Notes: a model not told the origin generated them from the sequence alone. A stretch of DNA of 64,000 bases from Cordylochernes scorpioides (GCA_030710605.1 CP092863.1:119982700-120046699); one strand, 5' to 3'. Counted from the stretch's first letter, positions 9,957 to 21,959 are shown. Made by a program: numbers and translations.

Positions 9957-11254
9957 ATAATTTCCAGGAATGAGACTGGATCACGTAAAATATTCAAAAT
10001 AATGAAATAATTTTATAAGGAGATTTTATAGATAAAACATTTATCAACACGTAGAAAAATAACTGATCCCACAGACAAAGGCGCTCACGTTTTTTCGAAT
10101 TTATAAGCTCGAGTATATCAGAACATTTTCTAACTTCAGTATGGACTGTATTGAAAAACAGCGAGTCTGCATAGAGTTTTGCTTTAAATTAGGGAAAACA
10201 GGTTCCGAATCATTTCAAATGTTGAAGCAGGCTTTTAAAGAAGATGCCCTATCACAATCGAGGACATTTTATTGGTTTGCACGATTTGAAGCTGGTCGAA
10301 CAAGCGTCAAGGATGATCTACACACTGGCAGAACTTTATCGATAAGAAACCCCGAAAATGCACTCAAAATGAAGTCATCGATCAAAGAAACCCCAAGAAT
10401 AACTATCAGAGAGCTATCAGAAGACTTGGATATCTCTTTTGGGACCTGCCAAATTATCATAAAGAATGATCTGCATCTTAAACGATCCCCGGCTAAATTT
10501 GTCCCACATTTCTAAACGAATGAGCAGTAAGAGCATTGCAAAGAAACGTGCAAAAACATGGTCGAAATGTTTAATTCTGATCCCCATTGGCTCAAAAATG
10601 TTATCACGGGAGATGAAACATTGGTGTACGGATATGAACCCGAGACTAAGAGGCAATCAAGCCAGTGGCTAGAGCCTGGAGAACCAAGATTCAAGAAAGC
10701 AAGGATGATCAAATCGAAGCTTAAGTGTCTTCTTATCACTTTCTTTGATGTAAAGGGATTGGTACCCTATGAATTCGTGCTTGAGGGTCGGACCATTAAT
10801 CAACATTACTATCTTGATGTATTGCGACGTTTAAGGGAGGCTGTGCGTCAGAAACGACCAGAAAAATGGCATCAGAAAAGTTGCCTCGTATCATGACAAC
10901 GCACGGTCACATACGGCCGTCACTGTACAACTCTATCTGGCTAAACACGGAATTGCTTTACTACCCCCCAGCCACCCTATTCTCCTGACCTTGCTCCCAA
11001 CGATTTTTTCCTTTACCCTAGAATTAAAAAAGTCTTAAAAGGACGTCGATTTGACTCAATACCTGAAATAAAGGAGAATACGAAGAGTATTTTGAAAAGC
11101 CTGAAAGATGAGGATTTTCAGAGGTGTTTTGATATCTGGAAAAAAGATGGAACAAGTGTATAGATAGTGACTGTCATTATTTTGAGAAATTTTATATAAA
11201 ACTTTATTATATATTTTTTATTTCTTTAAATATTCAGCATTCCTGGAAATTACT
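9957..11254 (+). mobile_element. Decayed mariner-family transposon
   Basis: Inverted TAATTTCCAGGAATG at 9957-9972 and 11239-11254 marks inner terminal repeats; the outer ends are not clear. Between them is a broken mariner transposase on the plus strand. Untranslated leader about 180 bp. Confidence 0.75.
10141..11163 (+). pseudogene. mariner transposase, frameshifted
   Basis: The first open segment (10141-10515, 124 aa) is the paired helix-turn-helix DNA-binding region; ATG at 10141 fits the family start. A second segment (10558-10896) carries the catalytic core start ITGDETLVYGY with the first Asp. Another frame holds HDNARSHTA with the second Asp, and a third frame the PDLAPND-type third-Asp region and C terminus to the stop at 11161-11163. 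At least three frame changes make it inactive. Role: cut-and-paste transposition at TA. Exact mariner subfamily not assigned. Confidence 0.85.
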
Positions 11255-11269
11255 GATCACACTATGTAT

Positions 11270-12035
11270 ATAAAATTCAACTCATTTTTCAGATTTATTT
11301 TTAATTTTATTTTTAAAAAACTACTAAATTCCTTTGAAACATTTTATTTATAAATTACCTCTGTTTGGCATAATGGCCAAACGGGGCTCTGGCACATTTG
11401 TAATAGCAAAAAACGAACTGTGCTTTATATATTTGTAGATATGTGATGCACTTACAATAAAAGCAGTCGCCAACTATCCACCATGATTATCATGGCCTTT
11501 ACCACGGGAACTAGGAGTACATTTTTTTAGTGTGTGTGTGTGTATTCTGTGAAATCCAATAATATTTTTAAAATAAACTATCTGACCACACTGGTAAGAT
11601 GCTACAAACAGCGCCACCGTATCAAATTTTACATTAAATGAACCAAAATAACAAAAGATTTTGAAGTTAAAGAAGAAAGATAAAAAGAACTGTAAAGAAT
11701 CTCCTGGAAATATGCAATTATCTCGAGCAGGTTTCCTGCTCCCTTTTGTCTTCTGCTGAGGAAAATATTTTGCTCTAAATATCGAAATGATGAAAGAAAT
11801 TTTTCGTTATTTTGGGATTCTCATTTTTTTTATTATTATTCGACAATAATATGACGTCAGAGAAGACCTACTATATTGTCCAATCAAAGACTGACACGGC
11901 CAATATGTTTATATCCATCCTGAGTTGCTTGGACAATGTCAACGACCTGTGCCCCACCTTTCCTTTTCCCGGGTGTACATTTTATTGACGCCATTTTAAA
12001 GTTACATATGGGCTTTATATTTCTTAGCTTGTATT
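11270..12035. other. SINE 3' part and unassigned AT-rich sequence
   Basis: About 11372-11515 is a SINE 3' section (plus strand). 11570-12000 contains no supported feature; a short frame at 11936-12136 has no recognisable domain. Confidence 0.5.
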
Positions 12036-12479
12036 ATTTAATTAAAAATACATATATTGGATCAAAATATCATTTATTTTACCAATATTTCAGTTGGCTG
12101 AACGCTAACCTTTATCAAGGTATTATTACATATTAATGTGTGCCAACAACAAACTCAGCGCCACATAACGTTAACAGAATTAATTTTTAACAAATATTTT
12201 GTTATATTAAATGGGGAGAAAAAAAATTGATATTTATATTATGGACAAAATATATTTTGTATTATAAAGAGATTTTTATAGACGTTGTTTCTTTATGGAT
12301 ATAAAAACTATTTTAATTTTAAAAAATTCTCAATTATTATTACTTTGGTTGATATCTGTATTCTGTATCATTTACATAATATGTTTGATTTGCATAATAC
12401 TCTATTATATTAGGGGAAGTTAAATATAAAACGTATGAACAAATACGTTATATAGAATGTGGTATGTAAATTGTCTATT

Positions 12480-12925
12480 TTACATATACCCACATAAACA
12501 AAACTTAAGGAAGTTGTACCTTTTACCATGTATATCGGGATTGAGACAATAACTCTGAAAGATATTACAGTGACTTTATTGAAGACACACGAGATAACCA
12601 ATATACACTCATGGACAAAACTTAAGGAAGTTGTACCTTTCAGCATGTATATCGGGATTGAGACAATAACTCTGAAAGATATTACAGTGACCTTTATTGA
12701 AGACACACGAGATAACCAATATACACTCATGGAGACAAAACTTAAGGAAGTTGTACCTTTTAGCATGTATATCGGGATTGAGACAATAACTCTGAAAGAT
12801 ATTACAGTGACTTTATTGAAGACATACGAGATAACCAAGTGTGAACAGCCTCTGTCTCCTTAAAAAATAATAATAATAGACGACCGTCTACATCAAAGAC
12901 TTTCCACTTAATTTTTGTCAATGAG
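12480..12925. mobile_element. MITE-D with tandem internal units
   Basis: MITE-D ends at both sides and about three tandem ~115-120-bp units containing GTATATCGGGATTGAGACAA. The apparent frames on both strands come from the repeat and are not genes. Confidence 0.75.
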
Positions 12926-12929
12926 TGTA

Positions 12930-13500
12930 TACGCTACTCTACCCTGGTATATACTGCAAACAATATTCGAAAAGTTTCTTCGAAATTTTACCTAACAAAG
13001 TTTATTCTCCAAAACGTCACCACAAAGTTGATAAAGATAAAACTGGAATTATGATAGCATAGAGAAATGACTATCATAGAATCATCATTTATCTATGTCC
13101 CTAGACATCTATCGATGTAATAGAAGCAAATCGGGGTTCCATCTCCTGGGACACAACCTCATCCACCAATAAAATAGACTTAGAATAAAATCATTCGCTT
13201 CTCTCCACCGCGGCGAATCCACGCGGGGCAAATTTAGGCCCTAGGACTAGTTTTTAGGCTTAGCAAGGCTATATCCCTAATGGCTACTTTCCTCCCATCT
13301 CGTTTGGCGATTATTTGTAGGGTCATCTTCTGACGATTTATTCGCCTCGATCCTCCAAAAGCAAATAACCATTCATAACACTGACAGTGTTAAATCAATT
13401 TTTTTATATATTTTTTTATTTTATTTATTCGTCTCTTATTTCTTATTTGAACATCACTTTTTCTATATCTGTATTGGTTTTCTATTTTATCTGGATGATA
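12930..13500. other. Unassigned AT-rich sequence
   Basis: No repeat family or ORF that I can support. There is a short CG-containing stretch near 13205-13235 (CACCGCGGCGAATCCACGCG). Confidence 0.4.
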
Positions 13501-13502
13501 TA

Positions 13503-13701
13503 CATTCATGGACAACACTTAAGGAAGTTGTTTATTTCATCATGTATATCGGGATTGAGACAATAACTCTGAAAGATATTACAGTGACCTTTATTGAAGA
13601 CACACGAGATAACCAAGTGGAAAAAACCTTTGTTTCCTTCAAAAAAATTACAAAAGGCGATATAAAAGACTTTTCACTTCCTTAAGTTTTGTCCATGAGT
13701 G
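13503..13701. mobile_element. MITE-D, single unit
   Basis: About 199 bp with ACATTCATGGACAACACTTA ends and a TA flank. This is the unexpanded form of the family. Confidence 0.75.
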
Positions 13702-13767
13702 TAAATATACTTGTGCAAATTAGTTATAAAAGTTTTTTTTTTTTTTTACTTATCCTTTTAGTCTAAA

Positions 13768-13995
13768 TTAGACAAGATCTTGGAGGTCGTGCTCGTAAAG
13801 AAGCTCAAGAACTCTTCTTGGTTCTCTGTACAGGGATCTTTTGTCCTTTCCAATGCAATTTAGTAAATGTTGGGGAGTGGCCTCTTCGGTTTTTCACCTA
13901 GTGCACATGGGGAAGCTTTTGGCTCCCTCTTTATAGACTAGGGGGCGCAGGTGACCAGATTTCCATCTGGCCAACTGTGTCGATTCCCTTCTGTA
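13768..13995 (-). pseudogene. Non-LTR retrotransposon ORF2 C-terminal fragment
   Basis: The minus strand reads a typical tail: LARWKSGHLRPLVYKEG, then FPMCTR, an in-frame TAG at 13898-13900, TPQHLLNC, a final hydrophobic segment and stop at 13768. It is the C-terminal Cys/His motif that follows RNase H in several non-LTR clades, close in pattern to 23621-24389. The rest of the element is absent. Confidence 0.75.
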
Positions 13996-14470
13996 AAAGT
14001 AAAAACGATTAATTGAGTTTTTTTTTTTTATTATAATCAAAATGCGACAAAAGTTACTTTTAATATATAGACTTAAGGAAGAGAGAGAGAGAGTTAACCA
14101 TTTTTTAGAAGTTTGCAGAAAAGTGTTTTAAGAGCGAAAGAGAAATGTTACTTATATTACAACGAGATAAATCACAAGCTTTCAAACCTCACAGGTGGAA
14201 CTCTGATGGACGGTTTTACATATGCGATATATAATTTGCATATATCTAAATGGAATTATTCCATTTTAGAAATATGCAAATGATATACACTAAAATAAAA
14301 TTGCCAAATATATATACTGGGTGTCCCAAAATAACGAAGCTACACATTTTTAGTCATAATTTTATTGAACAAATTTATAACAAATAAACAATGGATAACA
14401 ATTTTATGTATCAAATTATAAATTTATATACATCGTAATACTATGTATCTACAGGTAAACTCCGTATAAT

Positions 14471-14720
14471 AAGTATAATTGTATAACGAATCTAAAGTTT
14501 TACGAAGGAGCCTATTTTATTATACTTATGCAAGCTTTCGAACCTTTCGGTTCTTCCACAGGCGTGGCTAGTATGACTATACTAACCTATGACTATACTT
14601 AGGTTAGTATAGTCATACTAGCCACGCCTGTGGAAGAACCGAAAGGTTCGAAAGCTTGCATAAGTATAATAAAAGAGGCTCCTTCGTCGTAAAACTTTAG
14701 ATTCGTTATACAATTATACT
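14471..14720. repeat. Long foldback element nested in mariner
   Basis: A 250-bp near-perfect palindrome: left arm starts AAGTATAATTGTATAACGAA, right arm is its complement, with almost no loop around 14590. Each arm contains GAACCGAAAGGTTCGAAAGC (or its complement), the same hairpin-plus-GAAAGC pattern as other foldbacks. Confidence 0.85.
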
Positions 14721-14744
14721 ATGTATACTAACTAAACAATCTAT

Positions 14745-15746
14745 TCACCCGGTTTCAAAGTGGCTTTCTTTGGCGGCGATACACAGGTCCAAACGTGACT
14801 TGGTATTTTCGGCTATGGGCCGCAGGTCCTCCGATGACATTCGGTCCCATTCTCGGCGCAGCGATCGCTTCAGTGACTTCAAACCTTTGTGGCGTGTAGC
14901 ACAGGTTCTGGTCTGTAAACTGGACCACACGCTGTAATATATCGGGTTGAGATCGGGTGAGTAGGTCGGCCATTCCGTCGACGTGATGAAGTCCGGATAA
15001 ATGGACCCTGCACCAGTCCTGAGTCAATTTCGCCTTGTGAGCCGGCGTGGAGTCCTGTTGGAACGTTCAATCCACATCGCCGAAGAGCTGTTGAGTCCAC
15101 GGGAGTACGACGGTCTCAAAATCTCGCGGTGATAAACTTCTTGGTTGACTTTGACCACTGATCTACGAACACGATGGGTCTTGCCACTTGCGCAAATCCC
15201 GGCCCATACCTTAACCGACTGCGGATTTTGGCGGTGTTCGACGATGGCCGGCATGCCGGGAGCCTCAGTTGACCAGCTCCTGTCGTTTAGATGATTGTGC
15301 GCCTGCTCGAGGGTGAACAGCTTCTCGTCCGTGAAGAGGATGCGCTCCCATCACTGACCAGTAGCTCGATGCTTTAGTTGGCGACATCTCTCCAGCTGTA
15401 CGCACTTGTTCTCTTCCGTGAGGAGCTGAACTTTTTGGAGCTTGTACGTCTTGAGGTTGAGTTTCTTTTTCGCTATTCGATGCACCGACGACTTGATTAC
15501 GTCAGTCTCACGGGCGATTTTTCTCATGGACACCCTCGAATTTCGTTGAAGTCGCTTTTGGATTAACTTACGGTTGGCGATGAGCTTTCTTCCTCTTCCG
15601 GCACGGTCGCCTTCATGGCCAAGTTCATTGAAGCGATGGATGGACACGGTTTGTTGAGGCACTTTGAGCAGCCGTACAATTCTACTTTGACGTTTACCTT
15701 GACAGCTCAATAAATGCACTACGTTTGTTTGACATCCTAAAAACAC
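14745..15746 (-). pseudogene. IS630/Tc1/mariner transposase, frameshifted
   Basis: N-terminal segment (15351-15746, 131 aa) has two helix-turn-helix domains and an arginine-rich GRGRK linker. The next frames carry FTDEK (first Asp, about 15325), QQDSTPAH (second Asp, about 15050) and YSPDLNPI (third Asp), then a C terminus to the stop at 14745. The long spacing between second and third Asp suggests the DD37-41D group rather than DD34D mariners; exact spacing is uncertain across frameshifts. Not functional as read. Confidence 0.85.
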
Positions 15747-15889
15747 GACAAGTTAGCACAAAGTCGAAACTTAACGGTACATAAAATCATGGAGAATCCG
15801 ACAAAATATAAATTAATTCTTTGCGGTTCAATACTTTCATGTTAGGATAAATTAAATATTAAATATGTTATTTTGGGATACCCTGTATC

Positions 15890-16960
15890 TCATATATAAA
15901 ATCATCTTTCTCTTAACATATTCATTAGAGTCACACCTGAAGAAGAACCGTATAGTTTGAAAGCTCGTGCTTTAATACAAGAAACCTTTCTTATTCATTC
16001 TTAAAACACTTTTCGGTATATTTCTAAGGATATTGTCGCGGAGATAAATAAAACAAGGGCAAATTTGGGAATAATTAATTTATTATAAAGGTGGGTATTT
16101 AACCTTTTAGTTCTCCAATAAAATTATATACAAGAGGTATTTTTAGGGAGAGAGAGTCAGATAATCAAACAACTTATCTCCAAGTAAAGATAATAATAAT
16201 GAGCGTTGTCAGCCACAGAGGCATCCTGTTTTCCTTATTTGCCGATAAGATTCCGAGAACCCCTTACACCTGTCCCCCCGGAGTCCAGTGATGATTGACA
16301 GATGTCCCATGGAGCTTTCTATGGCTGTAGAGCTACTTGACAATATTATTAATTATATTTTTAAAATATGGCTTATTTTGGATTGTAATAAGATTATTTA
16401 TTAATCCGATATTTCGATGGACCAATCGTCTATCTTTTTCGAGGTATTTTGCTATCAAGCACATAGCAGGTCGCGTGCCCCAGGTGAGCCACCAGACGTC
16501 TTGCAAGCTTATTGGACGATAAACCATCTAATATTATTATTAATTAGTAAATTCAAATTTTTAACGTATTTTATTAACAAAAAATAAACATATGGCAATT
16601 TGTTATTTTACAGTTGTGAATAGCCATTTAATTTATATTTCTGTGGCAGCTAAGTGGGAACAAGATGATCCGTGTTGGAACCTCGGTGGAAGTCCAGGTC
16701 TGAGGACATCCTGGCCGTTGAAAACACCATTCACAGCGGACCATTAGGAAACCACCTTATAGGTAGGAATTATATATATGTTATAATACAATATAATGCG
16801 GCTTATGATTGTAGAACGAAGTTTGACAATTATACCGCGAAGGTTTCTTTTGAACGAAAAAATCGAAATTTATTTTAAAGAGAAATAACAATTATTTCTA
16901 ACCTTAGGGATGAAGTATGATGAGGATGAATTGTAAAGAGTAATGATAAACGGAAAAATA
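15890..16960. other. Unassigned region, possible LTR remnant
   Basis: At 15940-15975 there is another CTGAAGAAGAACC...TTTGAAAGCTCG hairpin-like motif. From about 16030 (TTGTCGCGGAGATAAATAAA) the sequence resembles an LTR start but no second copy is in the window. A direct repeat of ~50 bp is at 16782-16832 and 17081-17132, flanking the tRNA-like gene. Confidence 0.4.
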
Positions 16961-16965
16961 AAATG

Positions 16966-17036
16966 TCCAGGGATGGGAATCGAACCCACAGGGTTCCGCT
17001 TACCGGGCAGATGCCATGTACACTAGGCTACCCTGG
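16966..17036 (-). tRNA. tRNA-like gene, anticodon position GGT, non-standard
   Basis: 71 nt on the minus strand folds as a tRNA: acceptor CCAGGGT with ATCCCTGG, D stem GCC/GGC, anticodon stem TCTGC/GCGGA with loop CCGGTAA, T loop TTCGATT. Loop position 33 is C instead of the near-universal U, and there is no T run after it, so it is probably a tRNA pseudogene or SINE head rather than a working tRNA-Thr. It is flanked by short inverted ACGGAAAAATAA repeats. Confidence 0.6.
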
Positions 17037-17132
17037 ATATTATTTTTCCGTTCGTAAATATTATAAAGTATAAAGCAATTTATAATACAATATAATGCGG
17101 CTTATGATTGTAGAACGAAGTTTGAAAATTAT

Positions 17133-17662
17133 TTATTTAACCGCAAATCTGTTTTTATCCCTAAATATATAACACAGATAATATCTCTGTATGTCTCACA
17201 AAAATCATAAGAACTTGCAAATCTTATTACTTACTTGGTTAAAGGAAGTTTTCGGGAAAGCCCTTTCTCAGCAAACTAAACTTATAAACAAGGAAATAGA
17301 AAGGTATTATATACTCTCTATATGCTATGATATATAATCTTAAAGGAAGCTTTCGGACAAGCCCTTTTTCAGCTAAGTATAAACAAGGTAATGGAGAGAT
17401 ATAATAAGCGCTCTTTATTCTATGCTATATAATCTTAAGCTTTCGGGCAAGCCTTTTTCAGCTAACTAAACGTATAAACAAGGAAATAGAAAGATATTAT
17501 ATAATCTCTATATGCTATTCTATATATAAGCTCGATATGCTATATAATATCTCTAAATTGCCTTATTTATACGTTTTAGTTAGATGAAGAAGAGCTTGCC
17601 CGAAAGCTTCTTTTAATCAAGTAAATAATAAAAAAAAAAAGATTTGTATGTGTGTGCGGAGT
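17133..17662. repeat. Degenerate tandem/foldback region
   Basis: Three related units (about 17230-17480) share CTTTCGG.CAAGCCCTTTTTC and intervening TATAATCT; about 17560-17620 gives an inverted copy with GATGAAGAAGAGCTTGCCCG. It fits a decayed member of the hairpin-GAAAGC foldback class with tandem duplication. Confidence 0.55.
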
Positions 17663-17667
17663 CTTAT

Positions 17668-17852
17668 TGTTGTATCTTTTATACGGGTTCATTTACCTTT
17701 AGCTTTATATATATTTAATATAGTTACAGCCTTTATGTATATAGACAATTAATATACCGCCGTGCTAGAACAATTATATATTTATTATGCGGCGTTGTTT
17801 ACATACTGTGTTGCCAGATCTTTTGTAGCACAGTTTATAACTATATACAACA
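17668..17852 (-). repeat. 3' LTR of Gypsy element
   Basis: 185 bp, TGTTGTATATAG... to ...AAGATACAACA on the minus strand. Its first 52 bp are repeated exactly at 20922-20973. Confidence 0.88.
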
Positions 17853-17866
17853 TGTTCCCCTTTTAA

Positions 17867-20800
17867 TTAAAGTCCGGGGTCGAATCTTTTCGGAGGCTTT
17901 ACCACACGTCCACTTCTAGTGGTGTAGGCAGTGCCTCCTTCATTGTAGTTTCCTATGGGAGTTGAAGTGGAAGGGGCCAACTCTTCAGGACTGAGGTTCA
18001 GGCGGGGAAATTCTCCTGGTTCCCTTTGACCACTGGACTCCGATGATGTCGAGGGGGCTGGATCCAATTGGGGCGAAGACTGGCTGCTCCTTCTCTGTCC
18101 AACAGGATAACTTCTGGGCCGTAGGTGAACTCTGTTCCGTTTTAACATTCGGCCCTCGTTGTTCTGAATGATGTATGATCGAGGCTGGTTGGCTTCTCCA
18201 ATGATGGTAGCTGGTCTCCAGGCATTGCTAGTTTTGGCATTTACCTGTTCACCAGAACTCATTTTAGGAAGTATTTTGGCATTTCGGTCATAATATTCTT
18301 TCATCTTATATTGATTTTCCCTCTTCTGCTGTAGAATGTTTTCCGTGCTAATGAAAGCAGGTTTTAGCTTTGTGGTTTTCATTGGGATCAAGGTTCTCAA
18401 GTTTCTTCCCATTAGCATCTGAGCTGGGGACGGTAGATTATTTGACGGAGTTGTTCTCAGGGCTATTAAACACATATAAGGATCAGTGTTGTCTTGACGG
18501 CATTTCTTAAGTTGCTTCTTTACTGTTTGCACCATCCTCTCCACTAATCCGTTTGATTTTGGGTATCCTGGGCTAGAGGTTTTATGTTCTATGTCCCATT
18601 CATTTGTAAAATTAGTAAAGTCTTGTGATGTAAATGGTGGTCCATTATCAGTGATGATGATCTCTGGAATCCCATGTCTTGCGAAGGTAGATTTCAAAAC
18701 TGGTAGAATCTCTTTTGCTGAAGTTGATGCTACCTTGATGACTTCAGGAAAGCTGCTGTAGTAGTCTACTATTATTATGAATACAGATTGGTCTAGATAG
18801 AAGAAATCAATAGCTACTTTTTGCCAAGGGTAGTCTGCTATTTCGTGAGGTATAAGTGGTTCTTTCCTTTGCGAAGGTTGTGATTCTTGACAAATTCTAC
18901 ACTTATAAACCATCTCTTCTATTTCTCTATCCAGTCCCGGCCAATAAATAGCTTCATGTGCTCTGTTTTTACAAGCAGAGATCCCTTGATGAGACATGTG
19001 TAGTGTTTGCAAGATGCTTTCCCTTTGGACTTTAGGGATGACAAGTCTTTGTCCTCTACAAATCAGGTCTTTCCATATATATAGTTCTTCTTTACAATGC
19101 CAGTAGGGCTTAACAGCATAGTCCACACTTTTCTTATGAATAGGCCACCCATTCAGTATATGATCCCTTAATTTTATCATTTCTTCATCTGACTCCATAT
19201 CTCTGAGAATTTCCTGGTATCTTTTAGTGGTCACCTTCAGATTTAGAGTCATAATGGTGTTCTGGAGATCCAGATCTGAGGTGTCGATGGTTTCCTCTGA
19301 AATTGAATCTCTAGATAGAGTGTCTGCGGTGTGAATCACTTTTCCTGGTACATATTCTAAATTAAAATCATATCGCATCAATTTCAAGACCAGTCTTTCA
19401 AGTCTTGGAGATAATTCCTCTAGTGGCTTTTTTAGTATAGCCAACAAGGGTTTATGATCCGTCTGGGCTGTGAACTTTCTTCCATACAAATGATAGTTAA
19501 ATCTTTGGCATCCATACCAGAGAGCTAAGAGCTCCTTTTCAATCTGGGCATATTTTTTCTGAGTGTTATTCAAGGATGCGGATGCAAAAGCGATGGGTCT
19601 TCCCTCTTGCATCAAGACAGCCCCAAGCCCATGTTGACTAGCGTCCACTGAAAGTGTTACCTTCCGATGGGGGTCAAAGAGGCCAAGAACTGGAGGATTT
19701 GATACCAAATTTTTCAGCTCAATGAATTCTTTTTCTATAGCCTCATTCCATGTCCACAGGGTATTCTTTTTTAGGAGTTGTCTTAACAAGACAGTTTTAT
19801 CTGCCAGATTATGCATGAATTTAGCTAGATAGTTCACAGTTCCCAAAAATCTTTGAAGAGATGTCTTGTCCATTGGTCTTTTTATTTTTTGTATTGCTTC
19901 TAATTTAGATGGATCTGCAGAGATGCCATTCTTGGATATCTCATGTCCAATGAACTTAACTTTTTCTTGGGCCAGTTGCATTTTATTGAATTCAAACTTT
20001 AAATTATTTTTTCTAGCAATTTCCAAAACCGTAATCAGTCTACTATTGTGCTCCGTGAGGGAGTTTCCGTATATTATTATATCATCCATGTATACTTTTA
20101 CTCCTTCAATTCCTGTAAACATACTTTGCATTTTTTTATAGAAAACTTCTGGAGCGCTGCAAATACCAAAAGGTAACCGATGGAATCTGTAATACCCATA
20201 AGGTGTAGCCATTGTTAAAAGGCTAGATGACTTTTCGTCTAACTTGATTTGCCAAAAGGCTGACTTAGCATCAAGTACTGTATAGATGGGTGATTTTGTG
20301 ATATCAGCAATGATGCCTTCAGGGGCAGGAAGTTGACGATATTCCATTTTAATCCATGGATTTAGCTCTCTAGGGTCCATACAGATACGAACCTTTCCAT
20401 TTGGTTTCTTAATGATTACCATCGGGTGTGCCCACTCTGCTGGTTGGTCTACCTTTGAGATGATCTTTTGTTCCTCCATCGATTTTAGCTCCATCTCAAC
20501 TGGTTTTTTCAGTGCAAACGGAATTCGGCGAGCTAACTGAATTCTTGGATGTGCATTTTCTCTCAGGATCACAGAATGCTCTCCAGGGAGTGTTCCGATC
20601 TCATCAAAGACATCTCTGTAGGACTCTATTATCTTTGTAGGTGAAGCATCCATCTTTGTCCTAGTATGGTCCTGTTCCAACGACTCTACTTTTAATATCA
20701 GCTCTAATTTTTTACACGCTGCCAATCCCAAAATTGGTGGAGCTGGCAAATCCACGACTAGAAATTCAAGGATTTCAGATTTTTTCCCAGAGGTACATGA

Positions 20801-20973
20801 AGCCTTGCATTTGCCCCTTATTGGTACTTTTTCTCCTGTATATGAATAAACCGCAATCCCAGTTGGATATATGCAGGGTTTATTTTGCCAATTTTTAATG
20901 GTATCCAATGGCAGGATGTTCACATACTGTGTTGCCAGATCTTTTGTAGCACAGTTTATAACTATATACAACA
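17867..20973 (-). CDS. Gypsy pol polyprotein (RT-RNase H-integrase), N-terminally truncated
   Basis: Open frame of about 1035 codons without internal stop. In order: a linker after the protease (about residues 20-150), reverse transcriptase (about 180-370) with LPFGICSAPEVF and the YMDD box in VKVYMDDIIIYG, RNase H (about 430-560: VDASQHGLGA, TDHKPLL), an integrase zinc region (CRICQ), the integrase core with AIDFF, ITDNGPPF and the NGLVERMVQ glutamate, then a basic/serine-rich tail. The first 17 codons come from the 5' LTR stub and start at GTG rather than ATG, so a normal start is lacking. Protease is absent, so it is not autonomous as read. Confidence 0.9.
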
Positions 20974-20994
20974 CTTATGATTTTTTTTTTTTTT

Positions 20995-21290
20995 TTTTGT
21001 AATTTATAGAGTTAGAATCTATATTTCGTAAGCAGACGATAGAGTTAGAATCTATATTTCGTAAGCAGAAGATGGAGTAATCAAATCGCAGACGATAGAG
21101 TTAGAATCTATTTTTCCTTAGCAGAATATATATTAAAAAATCGCAGACGATAGAGTTAGAATCTATATTTCGTAAACAAAAGATAGATGTAAAAAAAATC
21201 GCAGAGACGTTAGTTAGAATCTATAATCCGTAAAAAGTTATAAAAAACAAATCGCAGACGATAGAGTTAGAATTATTTTAAGCAGAAGAT
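20995..21290. repeat. Tandem repeat, ~50-60 bp unit
   Basis: About six to seven imperfect copies of a unit containing ACGATAGAGTTAGAATCTAT, with variable spacers (TTTCGTAAGCAGA). It starts just beyond the Gypsy target duplication. No ORF. Confidence 0.75.
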
Positions 21291-21760
21291 GGCGCAATCC
21301 AAAATGGCGGATAGGCTGAGCTTGACGAGGTTAATAAATAGCCCACAGAATACCACATAATTAAAGTTGGGAGGGGGTAAAAAAATAAATTCAAACTGTG
21401 AATATCGATTTGTTTACATTGGAAGGATAGCTTAGGGTAAATATTGGCTCGCTCTGCCATCTAGGAGAGAAAAGATGAACTAAACTGTCACGTGACTAGA
21501 CATTTATTGGCTGTTGAGGTTTATTTTAACTTTTTTTTTTTTTTTTCATTTTAATAATTTTTTTTTCATATTCTCTTTACTCTATTTTAAATTGAATTTG
21601 AGAGAAATTTTGATTTTCTATTTAATTATAAATTTTTGTTGTTTTTTTTTTTAATAAAGACAAATTGTTTTTTTAATTAAACATATATATATATACTTTA
21701 TATGTAAATAAGGTATACTTATATTATAGCAAAGTAATAATATTAATAATAATAAAAACC
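21291..21760. other. Unassigned sequence with E-box and CCAAT-type motif
   Basis: GTCACGTGAC-type palindrome at about 21488, next to ATTGGCTG (reverse CCAAT) at about 21508. Otherwise A/T tracts. No coding evidence. Confidence 0.35.
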
Positions 21761-21764
21761 GTTG

Positions 21765-21955
21765 GTTTTTGACTGCTACGACCCGGGATCGAATCCCGAA
21801 TTTAGCACTTTTTTTTTCTAATTAAAAAAAAAATTGATACAATGATCCCGATTCTTACAAAAGTCCAACCCCACCAGCGAGTGCAAGTATCCAAACGGGG
21901 CTCTGGTACATTTGTAAATGCAACGTCGAACTGCTTTTCACATGTGTATATGTCG
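21765..21955 (+). mobile_element. SINE, 3'-truncated
   Basis: tRNA-like head with GGGATCGAATCCC B box, linker, and body up to CACATGTGTATATG. The 3' palindrome and tail are lost. A separate 3' fragment is at about 22660-22745. Confidence 0.7.
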
Positions 21956-21959
21956 AATC

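Larger units (their letters stand above)
14317..15885 (-). mobile_element. Second mariner-type transposon with TIRs
   Basis: TIRs CTGGGTGTCCCAAAATAAC and CAGGGTATCCCAAAATAAC, flanked by TA (14315-14316, 15886-15887). Transposase on the minus strand with several frameshifts. A foldback (14471-14720) sits between the stop codon and the left TIR. Confidence 0.85.
17668..20973 (-). mobile_element. Ty3/Gypsy LTR retrotransposon, 5'-deleted
   Basis: Minus-strand element with target duplication CTTAT at 17663-17667 and 20974-20978. The 3' LTR (17668-17852, 185 bp) has TG...CA ends, preceded by the purine tract AAAAGGGGAACA. At the 5' side only the first 52 bp of an LTR remain (20922-20973, identical to 17801-17852), fused directly to pol. 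The rest of the 5' LTR, the primer site, gag and most of protease are missing, yet both target duplications are intact. Confidence 0.92.

Noticed and set aside
12410..12863. Frames on both strands with repeated IGIETITLKDITVT / VISFRVIVSIPIY segments, also at 23130 and 57828
   Set aside because: Produced by tandem MITE-D units and open on opposite strands at once; not protein-coding.
17867..20973. A domesticated Gypsy integrase or RT gene
   Set aside because: LTR, LTR stub and target duplications show an ordinary insertion; no promoter or independent start was seen.
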